Source of the DNA: Planktothrix sp. PCC 11201
Lineage (GTDB): Bacteria; Cyanobacteriota; Cyanobacteriia; Cyanobacteriales; Microcoleaceae
DNA length: 64,000 nucleotides
Reading direction: 5' to 3'
Assembly: GCF_900009135.1 (NCBI RefSeq)
Contig: NZ_LT797711.1
Location: 682,138-746,137 of the forward strand
The translations under genes were made by a program, and so were the position numbers. Shown here piece by piece: positions 27,901 through 37,000 of this stretch (positions are counted from its first letter, which is position 1; the number at the start of each line of letters is the position of its first letter). The notes under the pieces were generated by a model. It was given only the letters and a program-made list of their open reading frames with translations, searched no databases and had not been told where the DNA came from.

Positions 27901-29110
27901 TAATATAGGTTAAATTATCAGGTTTAGCCCCATTTTCTGGGTTTGATGTTTTCTCTTGAGCAATTTTTTCCCATTCCGTATCTAAACAGATAATACTCGC
28001 TTGATGTTCAGGAATAGACTCGACTAATTTTTCTTGAGTTAAGATTAATTTTACCTGAGAGTCTTCTAATATAAAGCTCAGGCGTTCTTGGGGATATTCT
28101 GGGTCAAGGGGAACATAGGCCCCACCCGCTTTAAGAATACCCAGTATTCCGATGATCATTTCTAAAGATCGTTTGATACATAAACCCACTAAAGTATCTG
28201 GTTTAACTCCTGATTTTTGGAGATTATGGGCTAATTGGTTGCCACGATTATTCAATTCCTGATAAGTTAGGGATTCATTTTCATAGACTACTGCGATTGC
28301 ATGGGGAGTGCGTTTTACTTGTTCTTCAAATAACTGATGAATACATTGATCAGCAGGATATTCAGTTTCGATATTATTCCATTTTATCAATAATTGCTCC
28401 CGTTCACCAGGGGTGAGGATATCTATTTCTCTCAACTCCACATCGGGATTAATCGTTACAATTTCCAGAATTTGGAGAAAATGTCCTAGCATCCTTTGAA
28501 CAAAATCTTCCCGAAAAGTATCTGGGGAAAAAGTGACAGAAACAGAACTATCCGTCGCCTCAATTTCAAAAACTAATTGAAACTTATTCAATAAAGAACT
28601 GTGGCTAGAAAATCCTTCTTGCATCACCGCAATATCAAAAATTGCGGCGGGATTTCCGCCCCTTGCCAAAAACGTTTTTATTAGACTATTTATATCATAG
28701 TTTTGATGGCGGTATCCTTCTTGAAGATGACTGCGGGTGATTTTCAGTAAATCCTTAAATGAGCTAATATTTTGTTGATTGAATCGGCAAAAAATTAGGC
28801 TATCAGATTTTTCTATATTCAAAGCCCCCGTTGCCAAAACAAATTCTTCTTGAGCCGTATATTTTAAGATTAAAACTTGCATAGCTGCCAGATATAAAGC
28901 CAGCTTATTAACAAAATTCTTAGCCGTTAAATTATATATCTGATCGCGTAAATGGATAGATATAGAATTAATTATTTTGTCTTTATGTTCGGTTTTATTT
29001 TGACTGACACTATTAAATAAAGATGTGACTGGCTGGATTTCTCGAATTTGCCGAATTTGGTAATCTGTCGCCACAAGATGGGTTTCCATAAGTTCTCTAA
29101 ACTTCTCCAT
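21911..29110 (-). CDS. mcyA: McyA, NRPS (partial C)-A-PCP-C-A-PCP-E, no N-methyltransferase
   Basis: McyA adds residue 7 and then D-Ala at position 1. In order: a condensation-like C-terminal lobe without an HHxxxDG motif (about residues 40-245), adenylation 1 (TSGSTGKPKG near 408), carrier (FELGGDSIRGI near 806), condensation (HHSILDGWS near 1018), adenylation 2 (near 1490), carrier (FEIGGDSILSI near 1870) and epimerase (HHLAVDGVSW near 2063). Typical McyA is about 2790 residues long with an N-methyltransferase between motifs A8 and A9 of domain 1. Here A8 runs straight into A9 and the protein has 2399 residues, so that domain is absent. The domain 1 pocket is D-F-W-N-I-G-M-V-H-K, a classical Thr code, and domain 2 is D-L-F-N-N-A-L-T-Y-K, the known McyA Ala code. 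The product should therefore carry dehydrobutyrine (Dhb). Two short repeat insertions lie inside the gene. Confidence 0.97.
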   Translation of the reverse strand: MEKFRELMETHLVATDYQIRQIREIQPVTSLFNSVSQNKTEHKDKIINSISIHLRDQIYNLTAKNFVNKLALYLAAMQVLILKYTAQEEFVLATGALNIEKSDSLIFCRFNQQNISSFKDLLKITRSHLQEGYRHQNYDINSLIKTFLARGGNPAAIFDIAVMQEGFSSHSSLLNKFQLVFEIEATDSSVSVTFSPDTFREDFVQRMLGHFLQILEIVTINPDVELREIDILTPGEREQLLIKWNNIETEYPADQCIHQLFEEQVKRTPHAIAVVYENESLTYQELNNRGNQLAHNLQKSGVKPDTLVGLCIKRSLEMIIGILGILKAGGAYVPLDPEYPQERLSFILEDSQVKLILTQEKLVESIPEHQASIICLDTEWEKIAQEKTSNPENGAKPDNLTYIIYTSGSTGKPKGVLVNHSHVVRLFAATDPWYHFNAQDVWTLFHSYAFDFSVWEIWGALLYGGRLVIVPYLISRSPELFWELLCQEKVTILNQTPTAFRSLIQVEQGTGKGERGIEDDLKLRLVIFGGEALEIRGLQPWFERYGDQHPQLVNMYGITETTVHVTYRPLSMADLNSTASVIGSPIPDNQVYLLDQYLQPVPEGVTGEMYVGGAGVTLGYLNRRELTEERFISSPFSPSKLYKTGDLARYLPNGELEYLGRIDNQVKIRGFRIELGEIEALLAQHPAIWESVVVVREDTPGDKYLVGYVVPQRSITLSIDEIRQFLKAKLPEYMIPNAFVILEALPLNSNSKVDRRALPSPEQMRRSLADNFVAPCTPIEEILALIWAEVLGIEQVGIHDNFFELGGDSIRGIQVIAKARKMGFNLSLSQLLQHQTIQELASLVSQELNPLPTQKTEKFSLISENQPLNFPPDIEDAYPLTALQLGMIFHSEYQGNIPVYHDVFSYHIRCPFHPQTLHKAIKEIVHRHGVLRTSFALTDYPEPLQLVHRQVDIPLGLDDLTHLSTTEQEVALDDWIEQEKNRPFNWNIPPLLRFHLHRRTSETFNLTLSFHHSILDGWSVASLLTELLQQYLYLLDKNVLPLSAAPTLAFRDFVALEKTILKSQECQEYWQHKLRDLTITKLPQWSKSHNSTNNGDYLVPLAHQVSQNLKQLSKKMGVPLKSVLLAAHFRVLNLITNQTDIITGLVSNGRLEDTDGERVLGLFLNTLPLGLQLRGGTWLDLVRQTFDLERECLSWRRYPLAELQKTFGGQPLFDTAFNFIHFHVYQGIIGVKDLEILGGKFFNQTNFTLLANFSLDPLSSQIELTLKYDGNLLGEKQIEMIGGYYQKALTAIANQGSEEYENISLLSDEEQHQLLVEWNHTTARRYPLEKCIHQLFEQQVERSPDAIALIFENQRLTYRQLNEEANQLAHDLQTKGVKNEVLVGICLERSLEMVIGLLAILKAGGAYIPLDPAYPTQRLEMILADAQVSVLLTQEKLLSRLPANQANSIILETAIADISQESRENPISKVTSSNSAYVIYTSGSTGKPKGVVIEHHSATTLLYWGQETFSHAELAGVLASTSICFDLSVFEIFLPLASGGKVIIAENALDLPNLKAAQEVTLINTVPTAIAQLLSMQAIPDSVQTINLAGEPLSNQLAQKLYQQENIKRVYNLYGPSEDTTYSTFSLVQKEATEPPTIGRPIANTQIYLLRNPTASALATHLQPVPIGTIGELYIGGAGLARHYLNQPELTAEKFIPNPFGDGRLYKTGDLARFKPDGNIEFLGRIDHQVKLRGFRIELGEIEAVLETYPQIQQTVILVREDIPGNKKLVAYIVTENQSLKTGDLRRFLEQKLPDYMIPSVFVCLETLPLTPNGKIDRKLLPVPEIEIIPELDFLPPQTPKEQILATIWQNVLGVKQVSRDHGFFEIGGDSILSIQVVAHARQAGIKITPRQIFQYPTLSELAAVADSSPLILAKQDMVTGIVPLTPIQYWFFEQNRAQMHHFNQSVLLQVPSHLKPDLLSLAISKLLQHHDALRLQFSFEKGKLQQINACPELCRGEGISDLVPFQVINLSQTPESQQSEILEEIANTQQASLHLATGPLIRVVLFQLGNNRDSRLLIIIHHLAVDGVSWRILLEDLFTAYQQLEQQKTIQLPPKTLAFQDWAILLQDYGQGEAVRSQLDYWLNQPWSQFTSLPVDNSSEKLHNTVASASDISVTLDQEKTSALLQKVPSAYNTQINDILLSALAETLTQWTGSSTIFLDLEGHGREDLFADVDVSRTVGWFTSLFPVVLKLQNQASVGEKLKSIKEQLRVIPQRGMGYGILRYLSQDETIRSQMAALPLREISFNYLGQFDRGQLPEADWKLASESKGSNHSLEGHRSHLLEITARVIDGQLQVNWNYSRHIHGHSTVEFLAQKYLEDVIQLIDHCLSPEVGGYTPSDFPIANLNQQELDDILAEID
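23118..23140. repeat. short dispersed palindromic-type repeat inside the McyA epimerase domain
   Basis: On the minus strand this reads CCTGAGCTCTGTCGAGG, close to a repeat (CCTGAGCTttGTCGAagg) that is widespread between and within genes of cyanobacteria and other bacteria. It encodes PELCRGEG near residue 1993, in the first part of the epimerase domain, without breaking the frame. Recognition is by memory of the repeat, not by a search. Confidence 0.5.
27561..27593. repeat. heptamer (STRR-type) repeat inside McyA adenylation domain 1
   Basis: Four consecutive 7-base units are visible on the plus strand: ATTCCCC, GTTCCCC, TTTCCCC and GTCCCCT. They encode the Gly/Glu/Lys-rich loop EQGTGKGERGIED (about residues 506-518) between the segments that carry pocket residues 278 and 299. 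The frame is kept and the pocket residues on either side are intact. Confidence 0.75.
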
Positions 29111-29161
29111 AAATAGTGTTTTTGGTTTAAGAGGATCAAATTCAAAAAAGCTAGATAAACG

Positions 29162-30916
29162 TTAACGTCTAAGATTTTGATAATCAGAGATAGAAGCAAG
29201 TCGCCAATGGTCATTTTCTGAAAGTTCCAAGACCCATTGATGATAGTTAAACAAACTTTCCCGATGTCCTACACTGATAAACGTTGTTTGGGTTTGTTGC
29301 AACTGTTGATACAAAAGTTCTTCATTTTTCAAGTCTAAAGCACTGGTGGCTTCATCTAAAATAACATAGTTGGGATGGCAAACCAACAATCGGGCAAAAG
29401 CCAGGCGTTGTTGTTCTCCTAAAGATAATATATTTTCCCAAGGAACTTCTGCATCAAAACTATCAACTTTTGTCACCACATTTTGCAGATTAACTTGTTG
29501 TAAAATCCCTTCCAGTTCGGAATCACTCATTTGACGATTACTTTTAGGATAAAGTAACTGTTCTCGTAGGGTTCCTAAAATTATATAAGGACGTTGTGGC
29601 AAGAACATAAATTGTTCTAAGGAAGGCCGAATTAATCGACCAGTTCCAGCATTCCACAAACCAGCAATTGCCCTTAACAAAGAACTTTTACCCCGACCAC
29701 TGGGGCCAACAATTAATAAACCTTCTCCTGGTGCAATAGATAATGATAAATGTTCGACAATTACCTTTTCATAATCGGGTGTTTGTAAGGTAATATCCTC
29801 AAAAGCAATATGATTTTCTTCGATAGTTTTTATGGTACTGACATCATCAGGTTGTTGGGTAACAACTTCTAAAGCTTGCGAAAATTCAGATAAACGGTCA
29901 ACATAACTAGAAAACCGTCCAGAAGACCCAAATTCATTGATTAATTCACTAAAACCATTAGCAAACATACTGCAAGCGATAATAGCTTGGTTAACTTGTC
30001 CGAAATCAATTTCCCCGCGAATATAGGCGGGAGCGAAGACGATAAACGGAAATATTTGGATAATAGACCGATAGCTTCTGCTAAAAAGATCTTGATTTTT
30101 TTCCCAATCAATCTTGCTTATAGAACTTTTCAATAAATTATTAAATCGGCGATAAATAATGTTTAATTCTTGATTTTCGCCTTGAAAAAAAGCAATAGAT
30201 TCAGCATGATTCCGAACATGGGTTAAGCCGTAAGCATAGTTGGCTTTAGATTCAAGTTCCTCTTGAGTAATCCTATCTAATTCTTGACTTAAGTTTATGG
30301 CAATTAAATTACCGATGATTGTATAGGCCAGCAGAATAGCTGCGGCTAGTTTAGAAATCGATAAAAGAATGATTAAAAAAGTCGTCATTTCTAGGACTTT
30401 TTCTAACAAGGTAGTGGCAAAATTGAGAGCATTTCTGGCAATGGGTTCGATTTCTTGAGCGAGACGTTGATCCGGGTTATCAACATCCGATCTAAAATTG
30501 ATTTTATAATAGGCGCGATTACTCAAATATTTTTCTAAAATCTGCTGATTTAGCCATTCATACCAATTAAGAGCAATTCTTTTTTTGACAAATTTAGAAA
30601 ATGCTGTAAATAGGGTAATTAACAACAGCCCCAAACCGTAAATTGATACAATCGTAAAAAATTTAGCAGCATCTTTATCCTGAATAATGACATCGACTAA
30701 ATAGCGATTAACGAAGCTATTAGCTGCATTGGCAGCCACCAGTCCAATAATTAATAAGACCAGAAGAATCAGCATTCCCCAGGAGCAGATTACGTCTGAA
30801 AAACTTCGTCCTTTGGGGTCTGTTGGATACCAATAAGATCCAGCAATAACTTTTAAAGCATCCCAAAATTTATTAAAATTAGCTATGGGTTGTTGGCTAG
30901 AAACTTTAGTTTGCAT
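29162..30916 (-). CDS. mcyH: McyH, ABC transporter (membrane and ATPase in one chain)
   Basis: McyH is a 584-residue half-transporter. The N-terminal about 330 residues hold several membrane segments (GMLILLVLLIIGLVAANAAN near residue 50 and others), with ALNWYEWLNQQILEKYLSNR typical of the SbmA/BacA-like membrane family. The C-terminal ATPase domain has Walker A GPSGRGKSSLLRAI (near residue 406), signature LSLGEQQRLAF (near 499), Walker B YVILDEATSALD (near 522) and an H-loop histidine in SVGHRES. It would work as a homodimer in the inner or thylakoid membrane. By position between mcyG and mcyA it is the putative microcystin transporter. In published mutants its loss also affects synthesis, so its exact role is inferred. 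It is 51 bp upstream of mcyA and 100 bp downstream of mcyG. Confidence 0.95.
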   Translation of the reverse strand: MQTKVSSQQPIANFNKFWDALKVIAGSYWYPTDPKGRSFSDVICSWGMLILLVLLIIGLVAANAANSFVNRYLVDVIIQDKDAAKFFTIVSIYGLGLLLITLFTAFSKFVKKRIALNWYEWLNQQILEKYLSNRAYYKINFRSDVDNPDQRLAQEIEPIARNALNFATTLLEKVLEMTTFLIILLSISKLAAAILLAYTIIGNLIAINLSQELDRITQEELESKANYAYGLTHVRNHAESIAFFQGENQELNIIYRRFNNLLKSSISKIDWEKNQDLFSRSYRSIIQIFPFIVFAPAYIRGEIDFGQVNQAIIACSMFANGFSELINEFGSSGRFSSYVDRLSEFSQALEVVTQQPDDVSTIKTIEENHIAFEDITLQTPDYEKVIVEHLSLSIAPGEGLLIVGPSGRGKSSLLRAIAGLWNAGTGRLIRPSLEQFMFLPQRPYIILGTLREQLLYPKSNRQMSDSELEGILQQVNLQNVVTKVDSFDAEVPWENILSLGEQQRLAFARLLVCHPNYVILDEATSALDLKNEELLYQQLQQTQTTFISVGHRESLFNYHQWVLELSENDHWRLASISDYQNLRR

Positions 30917-31016
30917 ATTTTACAGATAGAGTAGTTGGCTCTGTAGGAGCGGAGTAGTTTTAATTGAATATCTTGAAAGTGGTTGGCAATTTCAAGCATA
31001 TTATAATTTGGCTGAT

Positions 31017-34000
31017 TTAATCACTTAAAAAATCCTCCAATTCGGAAAGTTCTCGCAAAATTAAATCTGCATCGACATCCTGCTGAACTTCTGTAGAATC
31101 AACGGTGGTCTGCACTATTGTCTGAACTTGCCAACCTAAAACCTGCTGAATCAGATAATCAACTAATCGTCTAATATTGGGAAAATCAAAGACTAAAGAA
31201 GCAGGTAAAGTCACTTCTAATCCTTTTTCTAAACGATTTTTTAATTCGATAGACAACAAAGAATCAATCCCCATTTCTGAAAATCCCTGTTCTGGGTCAG
31301 GCATTTGTTTAATTCCTAAAATTATCCCCACTTGTTGGCCAATATATTGAAATAAATGTTCTCGACGTTCTCCGGGTGCAATATTTTCTAAAAGACGGCG
31401 TGTAGAACTTGAATCTTGAACAGATTTAATTATATTTTGAGATTGTCCCAATCTTTTCAGCAGGGGTTTATCGCCTTGAAATTGATAGATATTTTTGAAG
31501 CGAACCCAATCTACATCAGCAACTAAAACTTGTGTTTCATGAGACTCAATAATAGCATCCATCACGGAAAACGCCCTATCTAGCTCAATTTCTTTCATGC
31601 CAATCTGTTTGAGCCAATCTTCATATTCTGGGGAAACAATCCCATTTCCTGCTAATAATGCCCAATTTAAAGTAGTAGCAGGTAATCCTTGAAGATGACG
31701 CATAATAGCTAAAGAATCCATTGAATTACTAACTGCATCATATAAACCTTGTGCTTTCGCTCCCCAAATTGCACCCGCCGAAGAAAACAGGACAAAATAG
31801 TCTAATTGAGTGGCTAAAGATAACCGATGTAAATTCCAAGAACCTCGAACTTTTGCTTGAAAAACTATTTCGAGATCAGCCAATGTACATTCGCTTAATT
31901 GCGCTTGGCGTCCTGAAACTCCAGCAAGATGGAAAACCCCGCGTAGGGGATAGGCTGTTTTTTCGATTTTGGCCCATATTGCTTGCATCTGCGGAAAATC
32001 CCCGACATCCGCCTGACAAACTGCGACAGATGCTCCTTTTTGCTCTAAAATCCTGAGATTTTCCCTGATTTCGGCAAATTCTGTAGCCATCTCCGAACGC
32101 GGGGGAAAGGGGCGGCGGGTGGTCAAAATCAGATGTTTTGCCCCTAAATCAACCAAATGACCAGCCAGGGCCAAACCGAGATGACCAATACCTCCGGTAA
32201 TCAAATAGGTCGCTTCCGCTTGAATAGTTAATGGTTTTGTCGGTGGAGATGCCGATGGGACTAGACGCCCTAGATGGGCTTGGCCATTGCGGAACAGCAG
32301 ATGATCTTCGCCGATGGCATGGGTCAATCCTAGGAGTAAATCAGCAATATTTTGAGTAATATCGGCGCTGGGGTCAAGATCGATCATTCCTCCCCATAAT
32401 TCTGGGTTTTCTAAGGAAATAACCCGCCCCAAGGCCCAAAGTGGAGACTGGGTGACAAAAGTGGGCTGTTTGAGTTCAAAGGGTTGACCTCCTTGGGTAA
32501 CAAGAAATAATTTAGGAGAATTAGGGATTTTTTGAATAGCTTGGAGAAGATTTAACAAATAGTGACAGCGATTTAATAAAATAGATTCAGGTTGATCTTT
32601 ATTATCATCATTCAAAAGATAAATAATATTATGGGGCGATGGATTTTCCCCAAACCATGCCTTTAGTTGTTCTGGTTGATGGGCATTTAAAGCATACTCG
32701 AATTGTGATAATTGAGTGTTGTTTTGTCCTTGATAAATTATCGTACAGGAGCCATAATTTTTGCTCAGTTGTTCTTGAATGGAACGGGGGAGATGATCTT
32801 TTTCGGGGTGACTATCGGTAAAAATTAACCAATTTTCTGAAATATTACTGGCTTTTCTAGGATTTTGGGCAATGATAATACTTTGCTGGAATAAAGCACT
32901 GCCAATTTTTTGATCAGGAGATACAAATTCCGCTTGAGCAAAACCAGATTGAAGCAGAATAGATTGCCAAGTAGACGCGCTAATAATGGGATGATGGGAG
33001 CGTAAATGATCATCGCTAAAACGCCACCAACCTTGGGTAATACCAAAGATTAAATCAATCCATTTGGACTGATGGGTCAGTTCTAGTAATAGCAATTGAC
33101 CGCCGGGACGCAGCAAACTTTGAATATGAGGTAGGGTTTCTTTTTGTAAATCTCGCGTAGAATGCAGGACATTAGCCGCAATAATTAAATCATAGGAACC
33201 GAGGGAAAATCCTTGGGATTTCGGGTCTTTTTCTATATCGAGAACTTGGTAGTTGATGTTGGGAAATTGAGTAAAATTCTCTTTAGCAGTCTCCAGAAAG
33301 AAGGGTGAAACATCAGTAAAGGTATAGGTAATTTGATCGGACTTACAAGCGTTGAGAACTTGCTGGGTAGTTGCTCCGGTTCCGGCGCCAATTTCGAGAA
33401 TCCGCAGGGGTTCGGAGGAAGAATAGTTGGATAATAAAAGTTCAACAGCTTTAGAGATACTTAGGTTGAGAACTTTTGCCCAGGATGTATTTTTATAAAA
33501 TTCGGCGGCTCCGATTTTTTCATTTTGAGAAAATAAGATAGATAAAGGCGCAATTTTTCCCGTTAGGATGGCGGCTAAATTAGAAGCAACTCGCTGAAAT
33601 AGGGTAAGTTCTATTAGAGCATTTGGATATTGATTAATTAAATTTTCTACTGTTAAATCAGGATGAGATTGTTGCGGTTCTTTGATGATTTGCCAGCCAG
33701 AATCCTGCTTTTCTAAAATGCCTGTTTCTGCTAAGATTTTGAGACAATGATTCCAGAGTAATTTATATTCTGCTTTAATCCCAGCTTGACGGAAACTTTC
33801 GTTGATGGAAAGCATTGTATTGAGTTGAAAGAGTTCTAAATCTTTTAAGGCTTTAACAATAAAATCCGCACTGAGTTTTTCCATTTCAGCAAAGGCTGAA
33901 GAAACTCCTGTTAATGATGCGAATTGTATTTGTTTTTCCACATAAACATCTAAATCCGCTTGAATTGTTGCGAGATTTTGTAATTTTTGGGTTACCAAAT

Positions 34001-37000
34001 TATCAGGGAACCATTTTACTTGATAGAGTAGGTTTTCCCAATCAAAATTATTTTTATCTTGATGATGAAGTTGAATTAATTGTTGAACAATAGCCGATAC
34101 CGTTTGTTTTTCTGCTTCCGAATAATTCCCGGTTTCTAACAAGGTTTGCATCAAGCTATTAGTATTTTTATTAGACAACATCTTGACCAAATTAGATTCT
34201 GGAGCCACCGTTGTTAATTCAGTTTTTAAGGGAAGCCAATGGCGGTGTTGTTGAAAGGGATAAGTAGGTAAAGAACATCGGCTACAATGATAATCTTTAT
34301 TAAAGCCAAACCAGTCAATATCTGAACCACGAACATAAAGTTTACCCAGACTTTCTAATAAGACTTGCCAATCAGAAAATCCTGAGCGCAAACTTGGTAA
34401 TATTAGGGGGTTAGATGAAGATATTGATGACTGAATAATACCTAAAAGAACGGGTTGGGGGCCGATTTCAATAAAAGTATCACATCCTAGGAATTGGAGA
34501 GACAAAACTCCTTGATGGAATTGTACGGTATGTAATAGGTGTTGCAGCCAATATTCGGGAGTAATAATACTATCATCGGCAATTTCTCCGGTTAGGTTAG
34601 AGATTAGGGTAATTTGAGGTTTGGCAAAAGCAATTTCCTGTAGAATGGTTTTAAATTCTTCATAAATTGGCTCTATTAAGGGGGAGTGAAAGCCATGGGA
34701 AACCTTGAGTTGGCGAACTTTAATTCCTGTATTATTAAAGTGTTCACAAAGTTGTTGAATTGATTTTTTATCCCCGGAAATAACGGTATGTTGATCAGTG
34801 TTAATGGCAGCGATCGCAATTTTTATTCCTTGACTTTGGCACTGTTCAAGAACTGATTTTTGATCGAGGAAAATAGCGGCCATTGCTCCTTGATTATCAG
34901 GCAATTGACCGATAAGACGGCCTCGATTGATCACCAGTTTTAGGCCACTTTCCAGATCAAAAACTCCAGCAAAACAAGCGGCAGCATATTCTCCTAAACT
35001 GTGTCCTAAAATAGCGATCGGTTCGATTCCCCAAGACTGCCATAATTGAGCTAAAGCAACTTCAATTATAAATAAAGCGGGCTGAGTATAGGAGGTTTGA
35101 GTTAAGATTTCATCGGAATTAGCAAATATAATTTCTAGTAAGGATTTACCTGTTAGTTTTTGATAGATACTTTCCCCTTGATCTAAGGTTTGCCGAAAAG
35201 TAGGTTGAGTTTGATAAAGTTGATGCGCCATTCCCGCATATTGAGAACCTTGTCCTGTGAACAAAAAGGCAATTTTTGGCGGTTGCTTTTCATCAACTTG
35301 ACCATGAATAATTAACCCTTGATCTAGTTGCCCGAACTGACGTAATTTTGTGATAAAATCGCTGTTTTCGGAGCCTATTACTGCTAAACGATTTGAGAAG
35401 TGAACTCGACCAGTATTAGCGGTAAAGACGACATCAAAAATATCACTTTCGGGGTGATTTTCCCAAAATTCTACATAGCTATTGACTAAATCTTTTAAAG
35501 CCTGTGGGGTTCTAGCAGAAATTGTAAGTAAATGAATCGGCGGTTTAGTTTGATTTTGTTGGGGAATAACCGCCGGAGCTTCTTCTAAGATAATATGGGC
35601 ATTAACCCCTCCAATTCCTAGGGAATTAACCCCCGCCCGTCGAGGCAATTCCTGTCCATTTTGTTGTTTGGTTTTCCAGGGTATGGCTTCAGTATTAATA
35701 TAAAAAGGAGTCTTAGAAAAATCAATTTGAGGGTTGGGATTTTGGAAATGTAATGTCGGGGGAATAATTTGATGTTTGAGGGCTAAAGTTGCTTTAATTA
35801 AACCCACAATACCAGAAGCAATTTGCATATGTCCGATATTTGTTTTGACCGAACCTAAAGCACATTCTCCCTGATTTGCCGCACCATAAGCTTTAGCTAA
35901 AGCATCAACTTCGATGGGGTCTCCCAGGGTTGTTCCTGTGCCATGGGCTTCGATAAAACTAATCGTATTCGCATCAACACCAGCAAAGGCTAAGGCTTCG
36001 GCTGCAACTGAAATTTGACCTTCTCCTCCGGGGGCAGTAAATCCCAATTTTGTCCCCCCATCATTATTAATCGCAGAGCCTTTAATAACGGCATAAATTT
36101 GATCATGATCGGCTAAAGCATCTGGTAATCTTTTTAGCAAAACCACCCCGACGCCACTCCCAAAAATAGTTCCTTGGGCTTGAGAATCAAAGGCACGACA
36201 ATGCCCATCGCCAGAAAGAATTAAACCTTCTTGATATAAATAACCAATTTTTTGCGGAGAGTTAATTGAAGCGGCTCCCGCTAAAGCCATGTCACTTTCT
36301 CCATTAATTAGACTCTGGCAAGCTAGATGGACTACGACTAATCCTGTGGAACAGGCTGTTTGAATATTAATACTTGGCCCGCGTAAGTTGAGTTTATAAG
36401 AAATCCTTGTGGTTAAATAATCTTTGTCGTTAGCTACCATTGTTTGAAACCCCCCCATCGAATCTAATGTGAAGGGTTGTAACTGATCATTACTATCTAA
36501 TTGACCGCGATTTGGATAGCAATTGTTGATTAAATATGTGTTCATACTTGCCCCGGCAAATATGCCAATTGCTCCTGGATAGGAGTTAGGATTATAACCC
36601 GCGTTTTCTAAACATTCCCAACTCGATTGTAGAAGTAAACGTTGTTGAGGATCGAGCAATTCTGCTTCTCGGTTTGTGTATCCAAAAAATTCGCTATCAA
36701 AATATTCAACTTGGTCGATAATGGGTCTGGCTCTAATATAATTAGGCTGATTAAATAGTTCAGGAGAAACCCCCGATTCTAATAGCTCCTCCTCAGAAAA
36801 GAAAGAGATGGTTTCGACTCCATTTTGCAGATTTTCCCAGAAAGTTGTGAGATTGTTGGCGCCAGGAAATCGTCCAGCCATGCCAATAATGGCAATATCA
36901 TGGGTTGACCGTTGACGACGGGAGCGATTTTCTGCCCGTTGACGGCTTTTTTGTGCCGTTGCTGGGGTGGAATTTGATTCTTTACTTAAGAAACGCGCTA

